This document shows, one piece after another, positions 23,056-36,413 of a stretch of 64,000 nt of DNA; positions within the stretch are counted from its first letter, which is position 1, and every line of letters starts with the position of its first letter. The DNA is from Aralia elata. Lineage: Eukaryota > Streptophyta > Magnoliopsida > Apiales > Araliaceae. Position numbers and translations under genes: made by a program. The notes under the pieces were generated by a model. It worked only from the letters and a program-made list of their open reading frames with translations, ran no database searches and was not told where the DNA came from. The DNA lies in assembly GCA_034770075.1 (NCBI GenBank), contig CM068386.1, positions 48,082,896 to 48,146,895 of the forward strand, read 5' to 3'.

Positions 23056-24353
23056 TGTTGCCTAATTTCTTAATAGCACTCAACACGCAAGTATACCCCT
23101 TCGTTTGCAGTATTTAGCAAGTAAGGATATCATTCCCACGAGGAAATAAATTAATATTTATCAATTACCGATTTCAATTCAATTAATCCTATTTTAAACT
23201 ACAAAATTTTTGTTTGCAATATGAAAATTAAAATTAACAAAATTAATTACTAAAATAACAGGTCACAAGAGCAAATGCAGATTTAATAGGTTAAGATTAC
23301 AACTTCCCTTGGTATTTCATTTAAATCAATTTACTTCCTATTTAATTTAATTAATTAGCATAAATCATTAACCAAGAATTCTTTACAGTAGTCACGCACT
23401 TCTTCCGAAAGTCACATAAACAAATCCTCTTAAATCTGATCTCTAAGGAACAGAATTATCAGGAACACCCTAATCAATTAACTCACTATATTTCTATGTG
23501 AATCAAGTGAATTAGGGTTTTTAGGCATAAATTCTTCTAATAGTTACAAAAGACACATAGGTATATTCTTATCCTACATGACCTTATTCAGATTATATGA
23601 ACCTTTGCTATCATATCTAATTCTAAATCTATACTCCATTTTCCAATTTTATATAGATTATCACAGTAATTGTTGGTCAAACAATTAATTAATTAGCGTA
23701 AGATATAATAAACGATTTAATGATAACTAACTTGCATTAAATAGAAAGCATCAATTTAAACTACATATCAAGTTCTGTTGCAACCTTAATTGAAAATTTG
23801 TTCATAGCAAGAAAGGAAAATATCATCCAAATTATAAACTTAAACATCCTAGATAATTACAAAAATTAAATATTAGAGAAAGGAATAGAAGAAACTGTGG
23901 GTTTGCTCCTAATCTTCTTTTTGATCTTCAACCCTTGCAATATTCCTTGGTGTTCTCCTTTTTCTGTCTCTGTAATCTCTTGTTACTTCTTTTTCTGAAG
24001 TCTTCTCCCTCTTGTATTAGTCAAACCCTTTTTCAGATTCCTAATTGGCTTCAATTTCCATCCCTGCCGCAAAATTTTCCAACTCTGGTAGAGCTAGAGC
24101 GCCTAGGCGCTCAACCTAGCACTATTCCAAGCGCCTAAGCGCTTGACTGAGACCCCAGATTTACAAAAATGCCATCAGCTCATTTTTAATGCTTTTTAAT
24201 TCTTTTCTTCACCAAAATGACTTATATGCCCCTCCAGCTCCATCCTGCAAGAAATAAACACAAAAAACAATTAAAATGATTCTAAAAACACTTAAAGATG
24301 GCAAAAATTAAGCTCATCAATACCCAATTCGTAGATATGAAACTCACTCATCA
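23056..24353 (-). repeat. Element 4: 3' LTR
   Basis: It begins TGTTGCC and ends CTCATCA on the + strand, and is highly similar by eye to 41727-43023. It contains a GC palindrome pair at 24098-24144. The + strand frame at 23935-24138 is not a gene; it lies in LTR DNA and covers the palindromes. Confidence 0.93.
24098..24144. repeat. GC palindrome pair in element 4 3' LTR
   Basis: AGCGCCTAGGCGCT (24098-24111) is a perfect 14-bp palindrome. AAGCGC/GCGCTT flanking CTAA (24129-24144) is a near copy 31 bp on. The partner LTR keeps the first one intact (42768-42781). Confidence 0.9.
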
Positions 24354-24372
24354 AATACCCCCAAACTTAACC
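24354..24372 (-). other. Polypurine tract (element 4)
   Basis: The minus strand reads GGTTAAGTTTGGGGGTATT directly before the LTR. A TAAGTTTGGGGG-type word recurs at 25028-25039, 25488-25499 and, slightly diverged, 26930-26940. Confidence 0.8.
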
Positions 24373-25473
24373 AATTGCTTGTCCCCAAGCAATGCAATGA
24401 TGCAAATGCAACTAACTATATACCTACGAATCAAACAACCAAATAACATAGCGTCCAACACCAAGCCTCAAAGAAACATTTAATACTCAACTAGAACATC
24501 CAACCAATGCAAAGTTTCCAACTTGAACCAATTAGCCAAATTACACTTGTCATCACCCGTGTTGTGTGTGTGTAAATCAACTATTTTAATCAATCACAAC
24601 TCAAATCACTCACATAATTAACTTATTAGAAAGAAACTCCAGTTTTACTTAAGTTCATCAGTAAACCCAACCAATCTGACTAACGCAAGCAATTACTAAG
24701 CACAGGGGTACCACCAAGTTTTATTAAAAACATACTTTATTATTTCACGAGTGCGTTTTACGCTCCATCTCGCTTTTAAACTCGACTTGTACAATGTCTA
24801 GTTTCTTTAGGCTTTACAAAGCTACCCATGTATCGAGCTTCCGACCAATGACTCCCAAACCAATTGGCTTTAGGGTACCAAGTGTTACGACACCCCTACG
24901 GATCTAATAACCCGAGTAGCAAAGGCCACAAAACTAAACTAGTCAAGTTTGATTATTTATTCATATTTTACTTTTTTTTTTATTTCCAATTTTTTGATTT
25001 TTTTTAAGATATATGCACCCCAAGATTCCCCCAAACTTAGTTTCTTGCTTATTTTTGCCTTCATAGATGTTTCACTAATTTTATCAAATTTTATCCCAAA
25101 TTTTCTCACCAGAAGCAGATTATGTAAGGATTTGAATCAAATTGATCAAATAGTCAATTATGTGCTTTCTTTGTTAACATGAGTTTTAGACAAGCATAAT
25201 TAACTTCACAGTTTAAGTCATCACTCTGCATTAGTTTTCAGTCCTATTCGAGTTAAAACTATCAATCAAGTCTTATCATTGGCCAAAATTAGGCAACTAT
25301 ATCATTTACTGCTTGATTCATGCAACTAGATGCACAACACAACCTAAAATGCACTCACAGATTGCCACTATCATGCAACATGCATACTATAATGAAACAT
25401 GCATAAGTAACATAAATAAACATAAGTAAACTAACAAACATGCTCCTACTCTATATGCTCACACTATCAACTA
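24373..25473. other. Element 4: noncoding region between env-position ORF and PPT
   Basis: AT-rich sequence without a supported gene. It holds two internal copies of the polypurine word (25028-25039; the second, 25488-25499, is just inside the next ORF). A T-rich run lies at 24967-25005. Short + strand frames (24298-24483, 24949-25182) have no recognisable domain. Confidence 0.6.
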
Positions 25474-26801
25474 CTAAACATAATGCACCCCCAAACTTAA
25501 CTTACGCAATGTCCTCATTGTGTGAACATTAAGAAATAAGGAACTGAGGACTTCCTTGATAAATGCTTTACTCCTCGCCTTCATCATCTTATTCATCTTC
25601 ATCACCGTCATTGTCAGAGGTAAGTCTGGAGGTGGATAAACGGACAGAGGTGGAGGTAGTGGAAACTGGTAAGGAGCCGAGGCTGGATTCATTTTGCTAA
25701 ACATATCTACCAACGTCGTATTACAATTGATGTTGTGTGAATAAATTTCTGCTTGGCGCTAGGCAAGACGAGACTGCTGACGATCCATTCTTTTAAAACC
25801 CTGTTATATTTGTGTGGCCACCAAGTCCATTCGTCTCATATGATGCCTTAGGTCCCGATGAAGATCCTCAACCAAATCAGGTGGTGGCATTAAACCCTCG
25901 ACATCAGTAGGATTCTCAAAGGGCTGCTCTACAAGCTACTCAACGTGCTCCGAAGGAATAATGATAAATCCCAGTCCCCATGGATGTGATTCGCCCCCAA
26001 CCCAAATCTTGTTTTGCACCATCACATAATGGTCAATCGGAGCTAAGGGAGCCTGTAATGCTTCGTCGTTCTCCCACTGAACCCCAACCTATTGACACAA
26101 TGTTGTAACTAAATATGGGTGAGGCAGCCCACTGGAAGTACCCCCTTCAATTCCTAGCATAATAGACTCATGGATAACTTCCCCGGCATCTACAGTTTTT
26201 CCTTTGGCAATGCAGAACAACAAAACAACCCTCTGATTGATAACATCGCTCATATGCTGGCACGGCATCAACTTAGCACAGATAAATGCATTCCAAGCTT
26301 TTCCATATCAGCTCAGCTTTGAAGAGGGAAAGTGAACTGCTTCTTGTCTGTCAGTCAGTTTCCATTTAGTCCCTGGTTCACAAAGAGTTGCAATCACCTC
26401 ACTATAATCCAAGTTTTGCTGCAAATACTCCATATACCCATTGCCATGAATCTTTTCCAATCTGTAGTAAGTATTGATTGCCTTTCAACCAACATTTACT
26501 GATTTTCCACGGACCATCACTGGATTTCCCTTGGCCTCTTTAGCGTTTGCATAGAACTCTTTTACAATTTTTACCATTGCTGGCTCAGGTTGAGCAATAA
26601 AGGCCATCCACTTCTGGCTTCTAATCATCTGAGCAACTTCCCCATCTTCACTCTCATCCGGTAGCAAGCCACGTTCAGGAATTAGAGTTTTCCCGGACAA
26701 CCATTTGTGATATCTATCGAAAGCTTGATGAGTTATAAATCTTTTCTGTCAAACTTGCTAGAAGTTCCTGAATTTTCCCCTCTGTGCCTTTTGGGAGCCA
26801 T
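25474..26801 (-). pseudogene. Element 4: post-integrase ORF (plant transposon-protein type), broken
   Basis: Athila-group elements often carry an extra ORF after integrase, sometimes called env-like. Here the minus-strand ATG at 26801 opens 'MAPKRHRGENSGTSSKFDRK', followed by stops. A middle part at 26089-26271, 'INQRVVLLFCIAKGKTVDAGEVIHESI', resembles the family known as putative plant transposon protein. The end (25474-25713) is Pro-rich, then 'MKMNKMMKARSKAFIKEVL'. Many stops separate the parts. I see no signal peptide or fusion-type membrane segment, so an envelope role is not supported. The family name is recalled, not searched. Confidence 0.65.
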
Positions 26802-27928
26802 ATGCAAACTATCTCTATCAAGTCCTTGGCCAAGAATCAGTAAACAGTAGCCCAATATGTGAAAAACCTCTTTGTGTCAATTTATCGAACACCTGGCATG
26901 CAAGGTTACAAACCCGTTTGTGAAGCTTTCCCCCAAACTTGTTTTAGTCCAAATCTGTTAACAAATCAATGCACAATGCTCTCCAATGCAATAGAACAAT
27001 AAATTAGAACAACCCAAACCCAATTGAGCCAACACAAACTCAATTGGGTAATCAAACAAAGTAAACTAAACTTCTTCAAATTACTAAGTTATTCAACTCC
27101 ATACAAGCAATTCCAAGTAACTAAAGATGAAACTTTGCAAAACTTACTTGTTTATTGCAAGATATGACGTTTCATTCACATTAGATGCATCAATTTGGAA
27201 GATGGAATTCTTACTTCAAATCTGTATGTGCTTGATGGATGTTGAAATTCGAGATGGGTTGTGTAGATAATGAGATGAAGTTTTCTTTCTTGTTGACTTT
27301 GGGTAGGAGATTAGATTTTAGGTTTTGATTTGGACAGGGGAGGAAGAGATGTCATGGTTGTGTTTAGGAAAAGATGAGAGTTTGTTGTGTATTAGGAGAA
27401 GGAAAAGAAGTTGAATTGGGTTTATCTTGAGTGATGCCCGATTAGGGCTTAAATTTTTTTAACTGCACAGGTATAGCGTCTAGGCGCTTGGACTTAGCTT
27501 GGATTGAGCGTTTAGGCACTTGAGGATAGAACTTGATGGTGCGGTGCAGTGCCTAGGTGCTTGAAATGGCTTGAGTTGTGGCGCTTAAGTGCTTGGACAT
27601 GCTGGGCTTGTTATAGGTTAGCGCCTAGGCTCTTGGCCAAGGCTTAAGTTGGGTACCTAGGCATTTAAGCCAGACTTAGCCAATTTGAAGCCTCCTTCAT
27701 GCTGGTACCTGCAATCCCATAAACCTAATATCAAAAATTATTTGCAGAGAGCTTTTTAATGAATGTAAAAACTAGACTAAGGTAAACATAAATACTAAAT
27801 AACTAAATGAACTATACTACTAAAACAAAGTACTTGAACTAAAAATAAAGGAAATTAATTGGAAATCTAGGTTGCCTCCTAGGTAGCGCTTAGTTTAACG
27901 TCCCCAGCCCCACTTTGTCTGCTCTGTT
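26802..27928. other. Element 4: spacer between integrase and extra ORF
   Basis: No gene is supported. A run of degenerate GCGCYTAGGCGCTTG words lies at 27470-27665. The word GGTTGCCTCCTAGGTAGCGCTTAG (27868-27891, described in parts) lies just past the integrase stop and is shared with element 1 near 763-786. Confidence 0.6.
27470..27665. repeat. Degenerate GCGCCTAGGCGCTT-type repeats
   Basis: About six spaced variants occur: AGCGTCTAGGCGCTTGG near 27476, GCGTTTAGGCACTTGAG near 27508, AGTGCCTAGGTGCTTG near 27549, GGCGCTTAAGTGCTTGG near 27581, AGCGCCTAGGCTCTTGG near 27619 and TACCTAGGCATTTAAG near 27654. They match the LTR palindrome word at 24098 but lie outside the LTR, in the 3' spacer. Confidence 0.75.
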
Positions 27929-30900
27929 CTAATCAGCGAGGCTAACAGATGTCTTTTCACGATCGATATAACCCCCATAATAATGTTTCAACCTTTGGTC
28001 GTTGAGTTTGAAAATACGTTTCGAATCCAACTCTTCAACTTCCACAGCTCCGTGAGGAAAGACCTTGGTAATAGTGAATGGACCTGACCAACGTGATTTC
28101 AACTTTCCTGGGAAGAGTTTTAGCCTAGAGTTGTATAACAACACTGTTTGCCCTAGTTCAAACTTTCTTGCTATTATTTTCTCATCATGCCGCCTCTTGA
28201 CCTTCTCCTTATATAACTTAGCATTCTCGTATGATTGGAGTCTAAATTCATCCATTTGATTCATTTGTAAGAGGCGCTTTTCTCCCATAGCAGACATATC
28301 AAAGTTTAACTTTCGGATAGCCCAATAAGCATTGTGTTCTAACTCAATCGGAAGATGGAAAGCTTTCCCATATACTAACCTGTATGGTGGCATCCCTATC
28401 AGTGTTTTGTAAGCTGTACGATATGCCCATAGGGCATCGCCTAGCTTACTTGCCCAATCTTTCTGACTAGGATTCACTATCTTCTCAAGGATTCGTTTCA
28501 CTTCTCGGTTAGATACCTCAGCTTGGCCACTTGTCTATGGATGGTAAGCAGTAGTTATCTTGTGAGTGACTCCATATTTAGTGAGAATAGCTGAAAACTG
28601 CTTATTGCAGAAATGTGTGCCCTCGTCACTAATGATTGCACGAGGAGTGCCAAATCTAGAGAAGATGTTCCTACGAATGAACTTAACCATAACTTTAGCA
28701 TCATTGGTGGGTGATAATATAGCTTCAACCCACTTCGAAACGTAGTCCACCGCTAGTAGTATATAGAAATCGCTAAAAGATGAAGGGAAAGGTCCCATGA
28801 AGTCGATGCCCCACACGTCAAACAATTCAACCTCTAGGATTGTGTTGAGTGGCATCTCATGTCTCTTTGATATATTTCCAACTCTTTAGCATATGTCACG
28901 TTTCAACACGAACACATGGGCATCCTTAAAGAGCGTCGGCCAATAGAATCCACATTGTAGCACCTTAGCTGCCATTCTGTCTCCCACAAAATGTCCACTA
29001 TAATCAGATGCATGGCATTAATGTAGACTGTTCTCCATTTCAACTTCAAGAACACACCTTCTTATGATTTGATCTGCACAGTACTTAAATAAAAATGGCT
29101 CGTCCCATAAATATTGCTTTACATCATGGAGAAACTTCTTCTTCTGCTGACTTGACAAATCTAGCAGAAACACCTTACCCATAATAAAATTTACGAAATG
29201 CGCATACCATGGTGTCTCCAACCTTATTGCAAATAGTTGTTCATCTGGGAAAAATTCATTGATTACTATTTTATCATCCTTGTGCAATTTTGAATTCTCT
29301 AACTGTGATAAATGATCAGCAACTTGATTTTCTATCCCTTTCTGGTCCCAGATCTCCAAGTCAAACTCTTATAGCAATAATATCCACTGAATCAACCTCG
29401 ACTTAGCATCCTTCTTGGCTATCAGGTACTTAATTTTCGAGTGGTCCGTTAACACAATCACCTTAGTCCCAATCAGATACGAACGAAACTTATCAAAGGC
29501 ATAAACAACTGCTAGTAGCTCCTTCTCTGTAGTTGTATAGTTCAGTTGGGCATCCGATAACGTCTTAATAGCATAGTATATGGCATGAAAAATTTTCTCT
29601 TTACGTTGGCCAAGAACTGCACCAACTGCAAAATCGCTAGCATCGCACATTAATTCAAACGTGATACCCCAATCTGGTGTTATGATTACCGGTGCAGTAA
29701 CTAATTTCTTCTTCAACACTTCAAAGGCTTCTTGGCATGCTTTATCAAAGTTGAATGGAACATCCTTCTCCAAAAGATTGCAAAGAGGTTTTTGATTTTG
29801 GAGAAGTGTTTTATAAATCTTCTATAAAAACTTGCGTGTCCCAAAAAACTTCGAATACCCCGTACTGATGTTGGTGGAGGAATGATCTCAATGGTTTCAA
29901 TCTTTGCTTTATCTACCTCGATTCCTTTTGTTGAAACTTTATGGCCCAAGATTATCCCCTCTTGCACCATAAAATGCCATTTCTCTCAGTTTAAAACCAA
30001 ATTTATTTCCATACACCGTTTGAGCATAAGAGTGAGGTTTTCCAAGCAATAATCAAACGAATCCCTAAACTGAAAAGTCATCCATAAATACCTCGAGATT
30101 TTGTACGACCATATCGAAAAAAATAGCCATCATACACCGTTGAAACATCGCAGGTGCATTGCATAACCTAAAATACATTCTTTGAAGGCAAAGGTACCGT
30201 ATGGGCATGTGAATGTCGTCTTCTCCTGGTCCTCAGGTGCTATGGCAATCTGATTGTAAACTAGGTACCCATCTAAGAGGCAATAATATTCATGCCTGCA
30301 AGTCTGTCCAACATCTGATCAATAAATGGTAAAGGGAAATGGTCCTTATGAGTGGCCTTGTTTAACTTTCTGTAGTCCATATAAACCTGCCAACCCGTAA
30401 CTGTTCGAATAAGGATTAATTCATTGTTCTCATTTGTAACTACTGTCATCCCCCCTTTCTTTGGCACACATTGAACTGGACTCACCCATGAGCTGTCTGA
30501 GATGGGGTAGATAATTCCTCCATCCAGCCATTTAATGACTTCCTTTTTGACCACTTCTTTCATTATGGGGTTGAGTCTTCGTTGTTGCTCGATAATTGGT
30601 TTCGCTTCCTCTTCAAGCAGAATCTTGTGCATATAGATTGATGGGCTTATCCCTTTGATATCTGCAAGAGTCCACCCAAGAGCTGTCTTGTATTGCCTAA
30701 GTACCCTTAGTAACTTTTCTTCTTGAACCTCATCAAGTGAAGCAGAAATTATAACTGGTAGAGTAGAAGAAGAACCAAGGTATGCATACCGAAGATGGTT
30801 AGGCAGTGGCTTAAGTTCCAAGGTTGGCGGTTCTTCCAATGATGATTTTACCTTTTCTGATGGCTTTCCCAAGTAGTCCAAGGGTTTAAACTTTGGCTTG

Positions 30901-31546
30901 ACTTGTGTCAATTTTGGAGATGAATCTAACATCTAAGCTAGTTCTAAAACAGTTGAGTCATCAAACATGTTTTCACTTACCAATATTGCTTCTAGAAGGT
31001 CTTCGTTCACTAATTTTATAAATGCTACCCTAATTGCTCCCTCAATCAGCTCAACCCTGAAGCACTCTTCCTCTTCCTTTGAAAATTTCATAGCCTTGAA
31101 CACGTTAAAGGTTACCTCTTCATCTTGGACCCTCATTGTTAACTCTTCTTTCTGTACATCAATCAGTGTCCTACCCGTAGCTAAAAATGGGCACCCAAGG
31201 ATAATCGGTATATTACTATCTTCCTCGAAATCAAGAACTATGAAGTCCACCGGGAATATAAATTTGTCTAACTTACTAGCATGTCTTCCACTATTCCCTT
31301 TGGATAGGTAAGAGATCTATCGATTATAGAGTGATATTCATCAGTGTAGCTTCCTTTAACATAAGCTGTTGATAAACTGATAAAGGCATAAGGTTGATAC
31401 TTACTCCCAAATCACACAAACACTGGCTAAAGAACCGAGTTCTGATTTTGCACGAAATGGTGAAGCTACCCGGATCATTCAACTTTGGTGGTAACTTCCT
31501 TTGTAGAATCGCGCTACATTCTTCCGTCGATGCTACAGTAACGACC
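27929..31546 (-). pseudogene. Element 4: Athila-like pol (PR-RT-RNaseH-INT), broken
   Basis: Read leftwards. Protease: 'CDLGVSINLMPLSVYQ' (31324-31566) and 'EEDSNIPIILGCPFLATG' (30933-31250). RT: 'WVSPVQCVPKKGG' and 'VYMDYRKLNKATHKDHFPLPF' (30273-30932), with the catalytic box 'FMDD' at 30077-30088. RNase H: 'CDASDFAVGAVLGQR' and 'VLTDHSKIKYL' (29369-29773). Integrase: 'WGIDFMGPFPSS', 'ISDEGTHF' (28535-28855) and a C-terminal part with 'GQTVLLYNSRLKLFPGKLKSRWSGPF' motifs (27929-28501, 190 codons open). Stops and shifts separate the pieces. The protease end at 31546 is where element 7 entered; gag continues at 39916. Confidence 0.92.
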
Positions 31547-34310
31547 CCAAAACTCATACAATTCAACTCTCAACATCGGTCGTTATCAATACTTCCTCAT
31601 TCTGATTTTACAACACTATTCAATGTTAAACTTAATAAAAATGCGGAATAATTCAAATTTTTCTATTATAAATCATTCTCGATCCCAAAAGTCTCAACCT
31701 TTACATCTGAGTATCTTAGAATCATGTTAATATCATGATTCATCTTGTCGAACTTATTATAAAAATTTACACCTCAATACAAACTTTACAACTTAACGTA
31801 AATACATTTATCAAAATATTAACATAATTCAGGTAATAAATTTCAACTAAAACATTTAATCTTCATGCATCACTTTGATCCACGTCATTGGATAGCACAT
31901 AACGTTACCTTGTATTTTTAACCTGCAAAAGTGGTTATTTGCAAGAATGAGCTCGACAGCTCAGCAAAATCTAACAGTTTTCATGCATCACGTAGCACAT
32001 AAACAACATGCTCAGTTTATACAATCATAAATATTATAAATCTAGTATATCATACATGTTGTACATTAGTTACCAAGTAATAATTGAGTTCCATAACTCA
32101 ATCAACATTCTAACTCAACGAACATAGTCATAAATTGACTTTGTCGTTTCGTACATACAACATATAGAGTCATGCTTTTGCATCATAGGTTTAAAGCAAT
32201 CAATCATTTAATTCACACAACAAATAGAAACTGAAAGACTTGCCTTGCGAGTTGATTACAACTATTGCTACCTGCGCTTCATGAACCTTACATAGCGTAC
32301 GACCACACATACCAAATATCAGTTATACATTCAAGACATATAATTAGTCATACCATTAAGGTAACTACAATCTACATTCTTCCTAAGCTTGCCATATCCG
32401 TTTGCATTTGAAACTTGTAATCTTGCTTCGTTTGGCATATCAAACCTGATCATAGATACATTCTATACTTAGTTTCACATAAGTCATGTAATTGCATTTA
32501 CATTCTAGCTTGCTTTTATTTTTGTAAACTCTTTATTTTTATTTAGAAATTTCTTATTCACTCTTCGCTTGACATAGTCATTCTATACTTGGACATGCTA
32601 GACACCATATTTGACATGTATTCTTGCTTATAGGACTTAAACAAACATGCCCCAAAGCTTGGTTTAACAAATAAAACTTCTTGGCAACTCTACAGCACGG
32701 CGCGGCCGCGCTGCATTTAAGCCTGGGAGTGGCGCGGCCGCGCTACTCCCTTTTAAGCCCAGAACTGAGTTTTTTTTAGCTCTATTCAATGCTTAACGTA
32801 CTAGGCTCTTACAACAACTAAACACTTCACATTTGCACAGGACTATTAAGCGATTTAAACCAAGTTAGGCTCATTAAGCTTTATTTACAAAATCGTAAAG
32901 TTTTCATTTGAAAACTTATGCTAAAACTTGCTAAGATAGTTCATTACTTGCTTAGCTATCTTGATCATCATATGAGACACATATTAGAGCCTAGAAGACT
33001 CAACCATGCATGCTTAAAGGTTCAGCTTTACAAAGAAAGCATCTTGAGATGACTGCAGACCAGCGTGACCGCGCTGGTATTATGCCTTGGAAGTGGCGCG
33101 GCCGCGCCACTTTGAGTTCAGACACAGACATGTTTTGATTCAGCAGAACTCGGATTTAGGCCATTTGGCTTAGTTTTCATAGCTTATAACCCATATTTCA
33201 TCTAGAAATCACTCCTTATACCTCCACACAACAACAACTAATCTCCTTGCTAAATTCTAACCATTCATCATAATCAATTTATAAATTATTCATATGCATT
33301 TACCAAGAAAAACTTAACAAATTAAATAGTTACCTCTTGATTGATAAATTCAATCGAATTCTTCATTCAATCCTTCTTAAAGCTTTAATCAGATAATGAA
33401 GAAAATTGGTTCTCCTTAATTCTCTAAGGCTCTTCTCCAATTCCTTCTTCTTCCTTCTTTGATTCTAAAGGTTTCATCTTCTTCTATTTTTCACAGAGAA
33501 CTCTCAATTTTCTCTCTTCCTCTCTAAACTCTAAGCCTTCTCAGACTTAACTGATCATGTATATAATAACTGGCTAGCAGTTATACAAACCAAGGGTCTC
33601 AGCAGTTAGGGAAAATCAAAAGTCTAGGCCATGTTTGGCTAAAACCCAATTAATCTTTATTTTAATTTATTTTCATAATATACCTCTTACTTTATGATAC
33701 ATTGTCACACTTTAATTTAATTAAACTTATTATATTAATAAATCTAATTAAACTTATTAGTAATTCCAATTAAATCCTTACCCACTGAATTATAATTCAA
33801 TTTAGTCAAACTATAATTTTATTAAATAAAATATTTTATTCAATAAAACATTAATCATCTAATTTAATTATTTAATTAAATTATAAAATTCTCATCACAT
33901 TAGCATACTAAAATATGCACCAACACTTTATACACAAATATATTCACATCAATTCACTATTTTAATTAAGTGAATTATTCACATTATTTATAAAACTTAA
34001 TTCATAATAATTTTTATTGTCCACAAGACATAACAATCAAATTATATTATTTCATAATATAATTTTCAACTTACTAATATTCAATAAATATCTTTTTCGT
34101 AACAATTTCCTTCACTTCATTCAATGGTTTAATTAACTATTAAACCTCGTTTCCCAAATATACAAATATATAATTCTCTTCACATCAAACCACATATTTC
34201 ATAATATGAAACACATATATATACGCATACTCAAACTCAAAACGTCTCGTAATAAGAATTTTATTTATTATATTCTTATTTAATAATTTCTGAAAATCTA
34301 GGTTGTCAAA
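31547..34310 (-). repeat. Element 7: 3' LTR
   Basis: The + strand runs AGTAACGACCCC..GGTTGTCAAA; compared with the other copy, both end bases have mutated from TG/CA. Length is 2764 bp. It keeps about 330 bp (32168-32500) missing from the right LTR. Four GC palindromes lie at 32700-33112. No coding frame is supported. Confidence 0.9.
32700..33112. repeat. Four GCGCGGCCGCGC palindromes in element 7 LTR
   Basis: GCGCGGCCGCGC is perfect at 32700-32711 and 32732-32743. A mutated copy, CCAGCGTGACCGCGCTGG, is at 33060-33077. A perfect 22-bp palindrome with the same core is at 33091-33112. They form two pairs about 360 bp apart in very AT-rich sequence. The right LTR has matching sites at 38295-38340 and 38655-38706. 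Confidence 0.92.
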
Positions 34311-34329
34311 TCCTTCCCTCCTTATAAGG
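34311..34329 (-). other. Polypurine tract (element 7)
   Basis: The minus strand reads CCTTATAAGGAGGGAAGGA next to the LTR. It resembles the chromovirus tract CTTATAAGGGGGGAGGA (10260 side). Confidence 0.8.
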
Positions 34330-36146
34330 ATTCCGTCCTTAGAATCAACAAAACCTCCCTTATTCGGTTTTCACTAATTCTCTTTCACAATTATCGTTGA
34401 ATAACTTAACGCATTACCTTAGTATAGGTTTTATTTCATCACATTCACTTAAACTCGGAACACTTTGAGTATTATATATTCTTTCACCCTTTAACGCATT
34501 CACTTCCTTTCTCTAAGGATCATTGCATAACATACTCGTTGTAATCATAAAATATCCTAATTTAGCATCGCATAAATATTCGGGATATCACATTCACCCC
34601 TTCTTCTATGAATTTCGTCTTCGAAATTTTGATTTACTAATATTCGTTCCTTTCATTTATTGAAATGGACTCTACATTAATCTCTACTTATTCATTGGGT
34701 TCTACACCAAATTCTTTCTCTAAGGATCTTTCTAAGATCATTGCATTCTTCTCATCTTTCTCTTCTAAAAATTTCTCATCATTAGTCCTCATTAACTAAA
34801 TTTATCTCTTCCCTTTCTGGAATTTCATTTCATTCTTGGATTTATTGCAGTTTGTTTACTTACTCATCACCACATGACGCATTCTACAACTTATCCCTTT
34901 TTAAGGAATATCTTCCTTTCCACTTCTACCTTTCAAAAGAATAGGAATCTTCCACAATTATTCAATAATTGGGAAGCAGTATGAATAACTCAAGAATTTA
35001 AGGATTCATTCAAAAACTTTCAATATCATGCTGAGGAGTCGTAAAGACTTGAACCTTATCCTAGGTTAACAGATATTTCTACTGTAACCTTTAACAGTCA
35101 AAAGACTATGGACCATCTCTTCTCGTACTCCAGGTGATCAGCCCTTCGTACTATGTATTATGCACATACATATTAACGTTATTGCGTATCCCCCCATTAC
35201 AGGGTTGGTTCACCTCAGACTTAATACAAATTCTGCACCAGAATAAACTGGTTTGGCATAAAATCTCAAAGAATTCTTGAACGTCATAAACATCTTTCAA
35301 CAGTTGTCTAGCCGAATCAATTAGCATAGACCTTGAACAACAATTCGGACATTAGTCAAAACATTTTTAGCCAACACAATTGGCATATCTTTTCATAACG
35401 TAACAGAAAAATAAAATTCTTTTATGACGTCATGATACCGTACAGTCTTAATAGTACGTTGAGAATGCCGTCATTTTAGGACTTTGTCATACTACATCAT
35501 ACCATAGTGGGCTGACGATCTTTCGATCACATCCAATACTAGGTTCAATTGCATTGATGACTCCATCGTTCAAAATACATTTTGATAATTTCAAATCATT
35601 TTTATCTAGTTGAAACAATTAGCATAGACATATGAATAATAGCACATTTTAAAACTTATTGGTTCAAACATTGACCCGATATTTTTTTTTTGAGAACACG
35701 AAATTACGAGTGTCAGCACGATGTCAATAAATTTCGAAAATCTAGCATAGCTAGAAGATTTAGAATATCCAATTCTCCTCCATCAACTTCAATCTTTACT
35801 CCATCGCTTCATTACTCAATCATTCTATCATCCTTCAATATCATCAATGCTATCTATAGCATAACTTTTCTATACCCAATATAGTTCATCAAACTTACCA
35901 CACTTTGAAAGTTCAGGAACTTATCATAATCATATGGTTTTAGGAACTTATCCTAGTCAGACCAAAATCGTCCATTCGTTGAGGGGTTCCACCATACGAT
36001 TATGAGTCACGAACCTACCATAAGTATGAGGTTTAAGAACCGCACCAAATCTTCAATATTCTCTAACTATCAAATATAAATATGAGAAAAGAATCACCTT
36101 CTCGTCATATGTATATCGATAGTGCGACACCAATATTTCAATGATT

Positions 36147-36350
36147 ATCAATATAGGAAGCTAAGTGGTTGTCGAACCAACTCGACCACTAATCAATATA
36201 GGAAGCTGAGCGATTGTTAAACCATGGACAAATCCCGTCCCATATCAGGATTTGTTCAACTCAACCACTATATTAATATAGTAAGCTAATTAGTTTTCAA
36301 ATCAAGCACAAATTCCCGTCCCATACCAGGAATCATAAACTCAGCCACTA
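36147..36350. repeat. Three diverged tandem repeats in element 7
   Basis: Each unit starts ATCAATATAGGAAGCTRAG or a variant and ends CAACTC(A/G)ACCACTA. Starts are near 36147, 36192 and 36271. Units 2 and 3 also share a CCCGTCCCATA(T/C)CAGGA segment absent from unit 1. Confidence 0.8.
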
Positions 36351-36413
36351 ACATGAGTCCTCAATTGAAATCCCACCTAATTTCATCGTGCTCTTAACTT
36401 AACTCTTTGCTTG

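Noticed and set aside
25474..26801. Retroviral envelope gene
   Set aside because: The position fits the so-called env-like ORF of Athila-group elements, but I see no signal peptide, membrane anchor or fusion segment; called a plant transposon-protein-type ORF instead.
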